Of a stretch of 64,000 nt of DNA, positions 33,221 to 42,671 are shown piece after piece. The number at the start of each line of letters is the position of its first letter. The first letter of the stretch is position 1. The notes under the pieces are model-generated. The model ran no database searches. It saw only the letters and a program-made list of their open reading frames with translations, and had not been told where the DNA came from. The translations under genes and the position numbers were made by a program. The stretch is from positions 248,001 to 312,000 of the forward strand of contig NZ_LRVM01000002.1 in the NCBI RefSeq assembly GCF_001571775.1. Reading direction: 5' to 3'. The stretch comes from Anaerotignum neopropionicum. Its GTDB lineage: Bacteria > Bacillota > Clostridia > Lachnospirales > Anaerotignaceae.

Positions 33221-33607
33221 TAGGCTATGAACTAAGAGGTTTAGCTTTAAATCGCGCAAACCGTTAATTTTAATAGAATTATGGATACATATAAAAATAT
33301 AGCAAATTCGGAGAAATACTCTTGCTTTTATGATTAACTATTTTGAGAATAGGAGATCAAATAAAATGAGAAAAGATTACTTTGCAAAGATTGTAAAATA
33401 TGTAAAAAACGTTTATAATATAGAAGGAGAGTTTAGAAATTTAAAGATGAAAGAATAGATCTTTCATATAATGAGATTTTTTAATTTCAAAGGCTAAGTC
33501 TCTCATAAATTTCAATAATTAGAGCTTATATATAAATAAGAATTTGAAGGGAGAAACAATCAATCATTATTGTACTCTCAAGGCTAAAGCATTAAGGAGG
33601 TAACAGC
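33221..33607. other. Intergenic region with small frame and 22-nt repeat
   Basis: No supported gene. A 30-codon frame (MRKDYFAKIVKYVKN...) begins at 33366 after AGGAGATC but is too short to judge. The 22-nt sequence at 33563-33584 recurs at 46193-46214. Confidence 0.35.
33563..33584. repeat. 22-nt dispersed repeat, copy 1
   Basis: ATCATTATTGTACTCTCAAG plus GC, identical to 46193-46214. The TTGTACTCTCAAG part resembles the head of some type II-A CRISPR repeats, but there is no array here. Confidence 0.6.
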
Positions 33608-34180
33608 TTGGCACAGCAATATACGAAAAAAAAGATTCGAGAAGAATTCATAAAGATACTGAATGAGCGCCCACTTAATAAAATCACAGTTAAGGATATT
33701 GCTTCAGCATGTGAGATCAATAGAAATACTTTTTATTATTACTACACAGATGTATATGCACTTCTGTCAGAGCTCTTTCAAACAGAACTCCAGACAGTAA
33801 TTGATGAATATAATGATACATTTTCCTGGGAGGAGAGTTTTATTGTAGCTACTAAGTTTGCTTTAGAAAACAAAATAGCCATTAATCATGTATATAACTC
33901 CATGCAGAGAGAAGAATTAGAGGATTATATATACAATGTATCAGGACATGTCATGAACCGGTATGTTGAAAAATTAAGCGACGGTATCTCAGCTTCTTCG
34001 GGGGATAAAAAACTGATTTCTTCCTTTTATCAGTGTGCCCTTACTGAAATGGTACTACGCTGGATTGCTTCTGGAATGAAGGAAGACCCTGATACTATCG
34101 TCAGACGAATTGGGCAGCTATTCGATGGACACATTGCTTTATCTCTTAAGAGAAGTTCTGGTTTAAATGACGTCTGGTAA
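33608..34180 (+). CDS. TetR/AcrR-family regulator
   Basis: 190 residues with an N-terminal TetR HTH (KKKIREEFIKILNERPLNKITVKDIASACEINRNTFYYYYTDVYALLSEL) and a helical ligand domain of the DhaS/TetR_C_7 kind (LRWIASGMKEDPDTIVRRIG). TTG start with AAGGAGG 6 bp upstream. It precedes the oleate hydratase gene by ~300 bp in the same direction, with a long hairpin between, and may respond to unsaturated fatty acids; that link is inference. Confidence 0.88.
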   Translation: MAQQYTKKKIREEFIKILNERPLNKITVKDIASACEINRNTFYYYYTDVYALLSELFQTELQTVIDEYNDTFSWEESFIVATKFALENKIAINHVYNSMQREELEDYIYNVSGHVMNRYVEKLSDGISASSGDKKLISSFYQCALTEMVLRWIASGMKEDPDTIVRRIGQLFDGHIALSLKRSSGLNDVW

Positions 34181-34232
34181 AAAGCCATAAGAAAATCCCT
34201 TTTATCAGACATTCTAATCTCAATGCCTAAAA

Positions 34233-34289
34233 ATTAGATAAACAAACTGCGGTGTTCGAATCTCGAACACCGCAGTTTGTTTATCTAAT
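34233..34289. repeat. 57-nt perfect palindrome (27-bp stem, 3-nt loop)
   Basis: Arms of 27 bases (ATTAGATAAACAAACTGCGG... and its exact complement) around ATC. No T-run follows on either strand. It lies between the TetR gene and oleate hydratase. Perfect complementarity over 27 bp is unusual for an old terminator and suggests recent origin or selection. Confidence 0.8.
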
Positions 34290-34477
34290 GTAAAAGACAT
34301 AAAAAAGCTATATGATAAGTATAAATAAATCCTACAGAAAGCAAGTTTTCAAAAAGTTAAATGAGAAATCATTATGCATGTACCGCGTGGACATACTGAT
34401 AAAGTGAATATAGAAGAAGACAAAACATAAGAGTAGGATTTAGAAAACTATTAAAAAATAAGAAAGAAGGAAAAAAA

Positions 34478-36271
34478 ATGAAATTGAAGACACATGATGA
34501 TAGGCTTACGCTTACAAATGGAAATTATCATTCTTTGGTAAATGCAAGAAAGCCTAAAGGAATTGAAGACAAACAAGCTTATTTAGTTGGAACTGGAATT
34601 GCTTCATTAGCTGCTGGATGTTTTTTGATTCGTGATGCTCACATGGATGGAAGGAAGATTACTTTTTTAGAGCAATTAGATATTCCTGGAGGATCATTGG
34701 ATGGTCAAGTTCGCCAAAATGTAGGTTATGTGGCACGTGGTGGACGTGAACAGGGACATCATTTTGAAGTTTTATGGGATTTGTTTAGTTCCTTACCATC
34801 TACAGAAGATCCTAATATGACTGTATTAGATCATTTTTATTATACAAATCATGACGATCCAAATTTTAGCAATTGCCGTATTACTAAAAACCAAGGCGAA
34901 CGCTATGATAATGGAAAATTTAATTTGGGTCAAGATTTGGCAAAAGAAATAGCTGCTTTTACAATGATGACAGACGAAGAACTTCAAAACAAATCTATTG
35001 AAGATATTTTTTCTGAAGAACTTTTAAACACTGATTTCTGGACAATATGGAGAACAATGTTTGCTTTTGAGAACTGGCATAGTGCTTTAGAGATGAAACT
35101 ATATATGAATCGTTTCATCCATCACGTTGACGGCTTAACAAATCTTTCGGCACTACAATTTTCACGTCACGATCAGTACACTTCATTCGTAAAACCTATG
35201 GTTAAATATTTGGAAGACCATGGTGCTAAGTTTGAATATGGAGTCACTGTTGATAATGTTGAATTCTCAATTACAGATAATAAAAAAGTTGCAAAGAGAA
35301 TCGTTGCAAGGGATAAAAGAGAAAATGATATTTCTATTGACTTAACAGAAAATGACTTGGTATTTATCACCAATGGTTCCATGACTGAAGGTAGTGGTTA
35401 TGGGGATGACAATACTCCAGCTCCATTTAACAAGGAACCAAAAGGATGCTGGACTTTATGGAGAAATATAGCGACTCAATGTGATGAATTTGGAAATCCA
35501 GATAAATTCTGTACAGATCCAGAAAAATCCAATTGGGAGTCTTGTACAGTAACTTGCCATGATGAACGTGTTCCTGAATATATTGAAAAGATCACAAAAC
35601 GTTCCCCATATACCGGACGCACGGTAACAGGTGGTATAGTCACAGCAGAAGACTCTTCCTGGTTGATGAGTTGGACCATAAACCGTCAAGAACAATACTA
35701 TGGTCAACCTGAAAAAGATGTTGTTGTTTGGGTATATGGTTTGTTTACTGATGTTCCTGGAGATTATATTAAAAAACCTTTAAGGGATTGTACTGGTAAG
35801 GAAATTACAAAAGAATGGTTATATCATATAGGAGTTCCTGCAGATAAAATCGAAGAATTAGCGGAAAGCTGTACTGCAATTCCTATTATGATGCCATTTA
35901 TAACATCCCAATTTATGCCTCGTGAATTTGGAGATCGTCCTTATGTTGTACCAAAGAATGCAGTAAACTTTGCTTTCCTTGGACAATATGCTGAAACATT
36001 GGATGATCCGGGACGTGATACTGTATTTACTATTGAATACTCAGGACGTACAGCCATGGAAGCAGTATATGTATTGACTGGGGTTGAAAAAGGAGTTCCT
36101 GAGGTATATGCATCGAGATATGATATCCGTTATTTGTTAAATGCAGGTGTGAACTTATTGGATGGTGAAAAACCAGAGATGGATTTGCCACCATTGGTTA
36201 AACGTAAAATTCAAAAGCAAATAGCTGGAACAGAAATTGAAAAGTTATTGAAAGAATATGAAATTCTTTAA
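34478..36271 (+). CDS. ohyA: Oleate hydratase (myosin-cross-reactive antigen family)
   Basis: The 597-residue protein is a full-length FAD-dependent fatty acid double-bond hydratase: dinucleotide site YLVGTGIASLAAGCFLIRDA, FLEQLDIPGGSLDG, and the family segments RGGREQGHHFEVLWDLFSS, FAFENWHSALEMKLYMNRFIHHVDGL, TNGSMTEGSGYGDD and GQYAETLDDPGRDTVFTIEYS. It adds water to oleate and linoleate to give 10-hydroxy fatty acids, which detoxifies host or dietary unsaturated fatty acids at the membrane. Followed by a terminator at 36299. Symbol by family similarity. Confidence 0.95.
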   Translation: MKLKTHDDRLTLTNGNYHSLVNARKPKGIEDKQAYLVGTGIASLAAGCFLIRDAHMDGRKITFLEQLDIPGGSLDGQVRQNVGYVARGGREQGHHFEVLWDLFSSLPSTEDPNMTVLDHFYYTNHDDPNFSNCRITKNQGERYDNGKFNLGQDLAKEIAAFTMMTDEELQNKSIEDIFSEELLNTDFWTIWRTMFAFENWHSALEMKLYMNRFIHHVDGLTNLSALQFSRHDQYTSFVKPMVKYLEDHGAKFEYGVTVDNVEFSITDNKKVAKRIVARDKRENDISIDLTENDLVFITNGSMTEGSGYGDDNTPAPFNKEPKGCWTLWRNIATQCDEFGNPDKFCTDPEKSNWESCTVTCHDERVPEYIEKITKRSPYTGRTVTGGIVTAEDSSWLMSWTINRQEQYYGQPEKDVVVWVYGLFTDVPGDYIKKPLRDCTGKEITKEWLYHIGVPADKIEELAESCTAIPIMMPFITSQFMPREFGDRPYVVPKNAVNFAFLGQYAETLDDPGRDTVFTIEYSGRTAMEAVYVLTGVEKGVPEVYASRYDIRYLLNAGVNLLDGEKPEMDLPPLVKRKIQKQIAGTEIEKLLKEYEIL

Positions 36272-36298
36272 TGGCATATAGAATAAAATGATTTAATT

Positions 36299-36330
36299 AA
36301 AATCCCGAGTTTTAAAAATCGGGATTTTAA
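36299..36330 (+). terminator. Terminator after oleate hydratase
   Basis: Perfect 10-bp stem AAAATCCCGA / TCGGGATTTT with a 10-nt loop and trailing AATTT. Confidence 0.88.
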
Positions 36331-36409
36331 TTTATGCATATTTATTAATCCTATTGCCACTTGATATATTGGTAATATAATAGAACATAATACAATGGAG
36401 GATACTTCT

Positions 36410-38521
36410 GTGAAAGAACACAAAAATATTAAGCAAGCTTATATTCCTACCATAGAAGAAATACAAAGCTGGTACGAAGATGATTTGCGCAGGGAAGCCT
36501 TAAAATCATCGGAATATGAGTATAATAAAAAAATAGACGAGCAAGGATTGTTTTTTAAAGCTTTTCGAAAATTTGAAGAAAAGGATGACAAAATTACTCC
36601 TGAGTCTAAAAAAAATAATGTTTATTATGAAAAATATAAAGCTTATGTAGAAGAAGAAACAGCAAATAAGGGCAAAAAGATACAAAAAATTGAAAATCTA
36701 ATTGAATATGAAAGGTTTATTCTTCGTTGGGAAAGAAGGGTCAATAGTGAGAGCAATAATTACAGTCACTATGGGAGTAATTCAGCAACAAGATATCGAG
36801 TTGATTGCATAGAAAAATTGGAAAAAGAATTAGATAAAATCTTAGAAAACTCCCCAGAAGCATGGGAATTTTATTATAAACGTCAATTGATAAGTGATAT
36901 AGAAACCCAACACCAACAGCGTTTGGTAACTGTACCTTATGTAGCTAAAGCAAAACAAAAAGTAATAGATTCGTTGAAATTAGGTGTTCCTGTATATATT
37001 GTAGGACATTTAGGAAGCGGGAAAACACAATTAGCAACTGAAGCAGCTCTGGATTTTACTATTCAAAATAAAATACAAAGTGAATTAGAAGACAAAATGG
37101 AGAATTGGTTTTCTGTAAATCCAAATGCGACAGAAAAAGATGCTATTCAAAAATTCAGAGAATTTAATGAAGAAAGAAAGCTTCACTATAAAAATATATT
37201 AACAAATGGAAGCAAAGAGAAAATAGAATCTTTGCAACCGCTATTTATATCTGGTTCACACAATTTAACTTATGAAGATATGTTTGTAGAGAAAACTTTA
37301 TCTCTTACACACAGTTTCTCACAAGGATCCTATACGGATTATCTGAATATGATTATAGGAGATTTTTATAAGTGGATGGATGAACACAAAGCAAGACTGG
37401 AGCAGATGACTGATGAAGAACAGTTGCAGCTTAAGATTCAAATATGGAAGAGCTTTTCTGATTTATTGGTAGCAAGTAATAGCGCTTTTGGTACTGAAAT
37501 CAAGAAAACAGAAAGAGAAATTTTGATTGCAGTAAAAGAAGGTCGAGCTGTAATCATAGACGAATTAAATACAATTGCCATGCAAAACTTAATTGCTTTG
37601 AATGATATATTGCAGCGTCATGCAGGAAGCACAGCTTACATTACAGGAGTTGGTCCTGTTTTAGTTAAACCTGGATTTGGATTTATTGGCACAGGGAATC
37701 TATCAACTCAAATGGTCAATTATGAAGGAACAAATGAGCTAAATCCAGCCTTTAAATCACGTTTCGTAACGATTGAATACAATTATGTACCCCAAAGGAT
37801 AACTGGTTCCTTAGAAGATCAAGAGTTTCCAGAAAAAAACGAACTTTTTAGAATAATAATAGCACGATTAGCTGACAAAAATGGAAATATTCATATTCCT
37901 GATTCCAAAAGGACATTAGAAGAATTGTTTCGCTTTTCTCAGTTGTGTAGGGTTACTCAGAATGTTTTTATGGGTAAGTGGAAAGATAATGAAATCCTAA
38001 AAGATTCTGGAATGGATGAACCTGAGCTTAGAGAGTCTGTATTATCAATCCGTAATATTTTGCACGTTTTAGATAATTGGAATCTAGGCGAAGAAAAAGA
38101 CTTGAGTAAAGCCTTGTGGGATGGTTTTATTAGTTCAATCACTTATCCTGACGATCAAAATTATATTCTCTCACAAGCGGTGCGTTTTGGATTTTTCCCT
38201 ACAGGAGAGGGATGGAATATTGAGATAAAAGGCATAGGAGAAGCAACGACAATATATGACGAAATTCGTACCCGCCCATATCACTATGTTCGTACATCGA
38301 TAGAAACGTTAAGCTATTTAGATGTAGTTCATCTAATATTTGGGAAAGGAACCCCAAGAAAGACTTTGCCAAAAGAACTAAAAGAAATTTTTGAAGCTGA
38401 TATTGCTGATTCATCGCGAATTGATGTGAAAAAGTATCAAAAATTAGACCAACAATTATCTCATTTGGAACATTCAAAGGAACTACTTGAATACTTGGAA
38501 GATAATGAAGGAGAAAAGTGA
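36410..38521 (+). CDS. MoxR-type AAA+ ATPase of a three-gene system
   Basis: 703 residues from GTG 36410 (GGAGG at 36397-36401; the ATG at 36395 precedes the ribosome site). An N-terminal ~180-residue helical, charged region is followed by an AAA+ core: Walker A GHLGSGKT (~200-207), an insertion of ~150 residues with coiled-coil character, Walker B VIIDELN (~380), and the MoxR/CbbQ sensor region FGFIGTGNLSTQMVNYEGTNELNPAFKSRF. MoxR ATPases remodel partners that carry VWA domains; such a partner is encoded two genes downstream. It overlaps the next gene region by a stop/start arrangement (TGA 38519). Cytoplasmic chaperone-like role expected. Confidence 0.88.
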   Translation: MKEHKNIKQAYIPTIEEIQSWYEDDLRREALKSSEYEYNKKIDEQGLFFKAFRKFEEKDDKITPESKKNNVYYEKYKAYVEEETANKGKKIQKIENLIEYERFILRWERRVNSESNNYSHYGSNSATRYRVDCIEKLEKELDKILENSPEAWEFYYKRQLISDIETQHQQRLVTVPYVAKAKQKVIDSLKLGVPVYIVGHLGSGKTQLATEAALDFTIQNKIQSELEDKMENWFSVNPNATEKDAIQKFREFNEERKLHYKNILTNGSKEKIESLQPLFISGSHNLTYEDMFVEKTLSLTHSFSQGSYTDYLNMIIGDFYKWMDEHKARLEQMTDEEQLQLKIQIWKSFSDLLVASNSAFGTEIKKTEREILIAVKEGRAVIIDELNTIAMQNLIALNDILQRHAGSTAYITGVGPVLVKPGFGFIGTGNLSTQMVNYEGTNELNPAFKSRFVTIEYNYVPQRITGSLEDQEFPEKNELFRIIIARLADKNGNIHIPDSKRTLEELFRFSQLCRVTQNVFMGKWKDNEILKDSGMDEPELRESVLSIRNILHVLDNWNLGEEKDLSKALWDGFISSITYPDDQNYILSQAVRFGFFPTGEGWNIEIKGIGEATTIYDEIRTRPYHYVRTSIETLSYLDVVHLIFGKGTPRKTLPKELKEIFEADIADSSRIDVKKYQKLDQQLSHLEHSKELLEYLEDNEGEK

Positions 38522-38523
38522 AT

Positions 38524-39756
38524 ATGAATTTGTCAGTACATGGAAAAGATTTCAAGGACCAAGTTAAAGATTTAAGAACAAAGCTGAATGAATGCCTGAC
38601 AAATGGAATTTTAGATGAGGATTTTGAAGAACAATTAGATAAACTCTCACAAATAGAAGAAGAGTTATTGTCTGACTTAATTCCGTATTACCGAGTTTAT
38701 GTAGATAATATTACAAAGACTTCAATGCAAATAAATCCGATAAAACAATTGGGAGCTTTTAGTTTTGATAGTTTTTTACAAAGTACATTGAGGATTAATA
38801 AAACCCTTTTTATTACAAGCAGTATAGATAGTAAAGTTCAATTTTTTCATATAGATATTCCAGATGATTTTTCTAATCATAATCAACTTGAAGTAGAGTG
38901 GAGTCATCCTATTAAAGAAATAAAGGAGTCAATTTCGTTTATATATAAATTAAATGATAAAGAAATTTTGCTTTTCGGAGTCAGAGGGCGATGCTACCTA
39001 CTTTCAAGCGATAATTTTGCTCAAATGCCTGATGTTAACGGACAGATTAAAGTTAAAAGAATTCAAACAGATCATGATTTTAGTGGATTTGGTAGATGTA
39101 TAGCAATTTATGATGGTTTATTTGTAGTGGAAAATGGAGACGAAAAGTTAAATTTGTTTGAAATAGTAAAAGAAAAAGATGAATATCATTTGGTTTTTCA
39201 TAAAGATATATATTGTACTATTCCAAATTGGACTGCATTGGAAAAAATAAATGAAGATTATTTTGTAGTTGGAACAAAGATGGGGGAGTTATATTTTATC
39301 AAATATGAGAACAGACAACTTACTATTACAGATAAAGTAAATTTTCTAAATGATGAAATAAGGCAAATTAGATGTCTGGAGCATGAAAATGGTAATGAGA
39401 ATTCATTTATAGTAACAGGAAATAAAGGACATCTTAAGATATTTTCATTATATGAGAATGTAATAACCATTAAAATAGAATTGAATGATTTAATAGGTAA
39501 TTTGTTTAGTGTTCAATCTAAAAAGGGTACAGCTATAGTTTTAAGTGAAGATGGAATCATATACTTACTTGAAGAGAATTTCGGAAATTGGTACCTAAAT
39601 GATGAGGCAGCGATTAAGGAAGTCTTTTTAACAAATGTCTTAAAATTAGAAATTTCAAAATATTTGCTTATGGATGTAGAAGGTAAATTAAATCTGTTAG
39701 ACATTGATCGAATTGATACACCAAAAGACTTGTGGGATCTGCCACGGTATCAATAG
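38524..39756 (+). CDS. Propeller-like repeat protein linking MoxR and VWA partners
   Basis: About 410 residues. After a helical N-terminus (~60 residues, LRTKLNECLTNGILDEDFEEQLDKLSQIEEELL) there are repeated four-strand segments of ~45 residues (KEILLFGVRGRCYLLSSDNF, DYFVVGTKMGELYFIKY, NSFIVTGNKGHLKIFSLYE, TAIVLSEDGIIYLLEE, YLLMDVEGKLNLLDID) typical of a WD40/PQQ-like beta-propeller. Start ATG 38524 is better placed after AAGGAG than GTG 38518. Between the AAA+ and VWA genes, it is probably the adaptor or sensor of the complex. No catalytic motif seen. Confidence 0.72.
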   Translation: MNLSVHGKDFKDQVKDLRTKLNECLTNGILDEDFEEQLDKLSQIEEELLSDLIPYYRVYVDNITKTSMQINPIKQLGAFSFDSFLQSTLRINKTLFITSSIDSKVQFFHIDIPDDFSNHNQLEVEWSHPIKEIKESISFIYKLNDKEILLFGVRGRCYLLSSDNFAQMPDVNGQIKVKRIQTDHDFSGFGRCIAIYDGLFVVENGDEKLNLFEIVKEKDEYHLVFHKDIYCTIPNWTALEKINEDYFVVGTKMGELYFIKYENRQLTITDKVNFLNDEIRQIRCLEHENGNENSFIVTGNKGHLKIFSLYENVITIKIELNDLIGNLFSVQSKKGTAIVLSEDGIIYLLEENFGNWYLNDEAAIKEVFLTNVLKLEISKYLLMDVEGKLNLLDIDRIDTPKDLWDLPRYQ

Positions 39757-39767
39757 GAGGGATGAGT

Positions 39768-41714
39768 ATGCTTGACTTGGATGAACAAGCTCTAATTGAA
39801 GAATCTAAAAAACATTGCGAAGTATTTTTGCAAAAAGAACAACGCTCATTGGCCACATTCACAAGAGATCCTAGTTTGATGTATATTCCTGATCCAAAAT
39901 TGGAAAGATTTCTATTAGATCCTTCCAAAGGAGTTTTATACTTGCCGCTTCAAAGCTTTTTGGATGGAAAATTAGATGACAATCAAATCATGTGGCATAT
40001 CTACTATGAGCTATCACTATACTCTGATTGGAAAAAACAAACTAAAAAATATTTGAATAGAAAGAAAGATTGGCAGAAAGAAATTGATCACATGACAAGC
40101 TATATTCTTGATAGGATTAAAAAAGAAGGACTGGAAAAAGACTGTGCATATCAACCCAAAATTATTTCAAATTATGCAAGAAAAGAAATTCTTGACTTAT
40201 TACATCTATTGGATAAGCAGATATCCTTTCTAAGAGTTTTGCAGATGTGCCCTATATATAGAGATAAAGAAAATTTCGAGGGAATTGTTTCATATATGAA
40301 ACAGACAGGTAAGACCATCGAGTCTATTTCTCAAATGCCTAGACATAGAGCTTTTGCAAACAGTTTATTAATAATTGAATTATATAAAAGAGTGCCTACG
40401 ATCGAAGGATGTGATGAAAATCCCTTTAATAGAAAGGTTTTCAATCAGTCTTTTTTTAACTTTATTCATTATCAATTAGTTAGACAGATTAATAATGAGC
40501 AAGGAATAATAGAAAGAGATCCATTCATTCGTTCTTTTATCTTTCCAATCTTTGAGCAATTGTGGAAAGAAGAAATTGATGAAATGGTGTTTTATAAATC
40601 AGAAGGACAGAAAAAAGAGCAAGTAGGGGGAAGTGAAAATCCTTTTGAACAATCTAAAGCAGACGAGATATCAGATTCACTAGAATCTACGCAGGAAGAA
40701 GAGAAAAAGATTTTACAAGAAATGTTAGATAAACAGGAACAAATAAGCTGGAACGTACAAAATACAATACAAGGTAAGGTGGATTTAGTGCCTTATGGGA
40801 TTAGCGAAACAGATCAACAATTGTTTCAATTTTATTCAAATAAAATGAAAATGGAAAGAGAACAAATGCGTCAATTTTGGAAAAAGTTGATAGGGGATGC
40901 AAAGAAGGAAGTAAGTGTAAAAAGAGGTGATCAAATAAAGGGAAAACTTAATGTCGGTAGCTTTATTAACTCTTATCCAGATTTTGTAGAAGCTGAAAAA
41001 AAGGGAAACTACAAAAATATCCCGATTTTTAATAGATGTTTACTAGAGCCTCAAACAGATAGATTGCCTGAAAGAATAGAGATTTCTTTTGTGATAGACA
41101 ATTCAGGATCGATGAATGCGTCAAAAATTGAAGTGGCGAGAAAAGCTTTGGCTGTGACTTTGCTGTCAATAGATGATTTTAATCAATATTTAAAAAGCAA
41201 TGCAGAACAATTGAATCAAAAAGTAGAAATTTTAAGTGAGACGTGGTTTTTCGGCAGTAAGTATTATAATGTTAAAGAATTTAACGATAAAAATGTGAAA
41301 GAAAAAGAAAAAAGCGACATAATTCGCTCAATCGTAAAGCTAGATGCAACAGATGGAGCAACTGACGATGCAAGTTGTCTTAGAGAAATATATGATAGAA
41401 TTACATCCATACAGGATAGTGAACTCAAAAAAGGAAAACAAAAAAAGATAATCTTTGAGATTACAGACGGTGCATCAAGTTGTCCGGGATCAGCAAAAGA
41501 AGCGGTACAAGAATTATTATCTAAGAATGTCGAAATCTATGCATTTCAAATGGGAAAAAGCAACAATACAAATGAAAAGATCTTTAATTTCATATGGAAT
41601 GAAGGCTACAAAGAGCCCCATGGAATAATGATCGGCGAACAGATAGAAAGACTGCCAAAAGAACTGCTAAAAGCAGTAGGGAAAAATATGCAGTCTGTTT
41701 TTGATAATTACTGA
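39768..41714 (+). CDS. VWA-domain protein, partner of the MoxR ATPase
   Basis: 648 residues from ATG 39768 (AGGAGG at 39755-39760). The N-terminal part (about 30-100) has LYLPLQSFLDGKLDDNQIMWHIYYELSLYSDW, which resembles the metallopeptidase-like domain of MoxR-associated VWA proteins but without a clear HExxH. A charged middle follows. The C-terminal VWA domain has a MIDAS: DNSGSM (about 445), the Thr-containing DATDGATDD, and ITDGASS. VWA proteins are the usual substrates/partners of MoxR ATPases. The three genes are back to back, so they form one operon. Function (metal insertion, remodelling or conflict defence) is open. Confidence 0.85.
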   Translation: MLDLDEQALIEESKKHCEVFLQKEQRSLATFTRDPSLMYIPDPKLERFLLDPSKGVLYLPLQSFLDGKLDDNQIMWHIYYELSLYSDWKKQTKKYLNRKKDWQKEIDHMTSYILDRIKKEGLEKDCAYQPKIISNYARKEILDLLHLLDKQISFLRVLQMCPIYRDKENFEGIVSYMKQTGKTIESISQMPRHRAFANSLLIIELYKRVPTIEGCDENPFNRKVFNQSFFNFIHYQLVRQINNEQGIIERDPFIRSFIFPIFEQLWKEEIDEMVFYKSEGQKKEQVGGSENPFEQSKADEISDSLESTQEEEKKILQEMLDKQEQISWNVQNTIQGKVDLVPYGISETDQQLFQFYSNKMKMEREQMRQFWKKLIGDAKKEVSVKRGDQIKGKLNVGSFINSYPDFVEAEKKGNYKNIPIFNRCLLEPQTDRLPERIEISFVIDNSGSMNASKIEVARKALAVTLLSIDDFNQYLKSNAEQLNQKVEILSETWFFGSKYYNVKEFNDKNVKEKEKSDIIRSIVKLDATDGATDDASCLREIYDRITSIQDSELKKGKQKKIIFEITDGASSCPGSAKEAVQELLSKNVEIYAFQMGKSNNTNEKIFNFIWNEGYKEPHGIMIGEQIERLPKELLKAVGKNMQSVFDNY

Positions 41715-41888
41715 AAATCGAGTCCACATAAGAGCTACCCCCGGGAGAACTGGTAAAAAATCCGGCAAGTGCCAAGTGCGTGGTTTTGATTACATCTGTA
41801 ACTTCTAAATTAGGGTCTTTAGATGCAGTCACAAGATTCATATAGCCGATTAAGGTGCAATAGGCACCTTGGCCGGCATCTTTTTCAG
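41711..41888 (-). pseudogene. Minus-strand gene fragment
   Basis: An open minus-strand stretch reads TEKDAGQGAYCTLIGYMNLVTASKDPNLEVTDVIKTTHLALAGFFTSSPGGSSYVDSIF, which has strong protein character, but there is no start signal and it runs into the end of the VWA gene. I do not recognise the family. Relic. Confidence 0.45.
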
Positions 41889-41930
41889 TCGTTTAATGAA
41901 TAAGGTAAAATGTATGCCTGGAAAAAAACG

Positions 41931-42452
41931 TTAAAAATTAATTGACTCAAAGCACACTTGGGCTAATTTTTCAGAACTAATTGGCATATCGTTTTCAATC
42001 CATTCAACAAACATATTAAAGAACAAGCCAACCCAGCCGTAAATGCGATAACGGTCTGAGAGAGAAAGTGTTTTTATGCTGCTAATGTAAAAGTTATTTA
42101 AATAATCCAGGATGAATACCTTATAATTACAGTCAAATAATAGCCTGATACTTTCTACATGCTCAGCAAAAAAATCAAATAGAACTTTCCAATAATCATA
42201 CCACTGTTTTGTTTGCATATAAGGGAGAGATATTTCAGTGAGCTTTGTCATAAAATTATCAAAAATATCCGTTAGTATATCATCTTTAGACTTGTAATTA
42301 CGGTAATAAGCCATACGTGAGACGCCGGCTTTTTCTACAATATTATTGATTGTAATGTCATCCCATTTTTTTTCTTTTAGAAGTAGTATTAATGCGGTTT
42401 GAATACTTTCTTTTGTTATTTTTTTGGTTTCTAGGTTTGAAGCAAGTGACAT
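41931..42452 (-). CDS. TetR/AcrR-family regulator
   Basis: 173 residues with TetR HTH (ESIQTALILLLKEKKWDDITINNIVEKAGVSRMAYYRNYKSKDDILTDIF) and a C-terminal domain of the TetR_C_33/YfiR-like type (WVGLFFNMFVEWIEND). It is divergent from the DegV gene with a 219-bp spacer holding an inverted repeat (42530-42553), a likely operator for it. It probably controls DegV and the membrane genes that follow. Confidence 0.9.
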   Translation of the reverse strand: MSLASNLETKKITKESIQTALILLLKEKKWDDITINNIVEKAGVSRMAYYRNYKSKDDILTDIFDNFMTKLTEISLPYMQTKQWYDYWKVLFDFFAEHVESIRLLFDCNYKVFILDYLNNFYISSIKTLSLSDRYRIYGWVGLFFNMFVEWIENDMPISSEKLAQVCFESINF

Positions 42453-42529
42453 AAGAACTCCTTTTGTAACATCCCTTTGGATTTGTATTGAAAAACAACA
42501 TATACGGCGTTACAATTATAACACCCTTA

Positions 42530-42553
42530 TTAGTATAGTAAATATTATACTAA
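42530..42553. promoter_or_regulatory. Inverted repeat, likely TetR operator
   Basis: Arms TTAGTATA and TATACTAA with an 8-bp spacer, midway between the divergent TetR and DegV genes. Confidence 0.6.
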
Positions 42554-42608
42554 AAATCAACTTCTTTAAATTATAAAAGTAAACTATTTTTGGCTTCATT
42601 TCTTTATG

Positions 42609-42638
42609 AAGGTGTAAGATGTTCAGCCCTTACACCTT
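42609..42638 (+). promoter_or_regulatory. Leader hairpin before DegV
   Basis: Perfect stem AAGGTGTAAG / CTTACACCTT with a 10-nt loop, ~33 bp before the DegV start. No T-run; 5' UTR structure. Confidence 0.5.
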
Positions 42639-42671
42639 AGATTCAAATTAATTGTACAAGGAGGATTCAAT

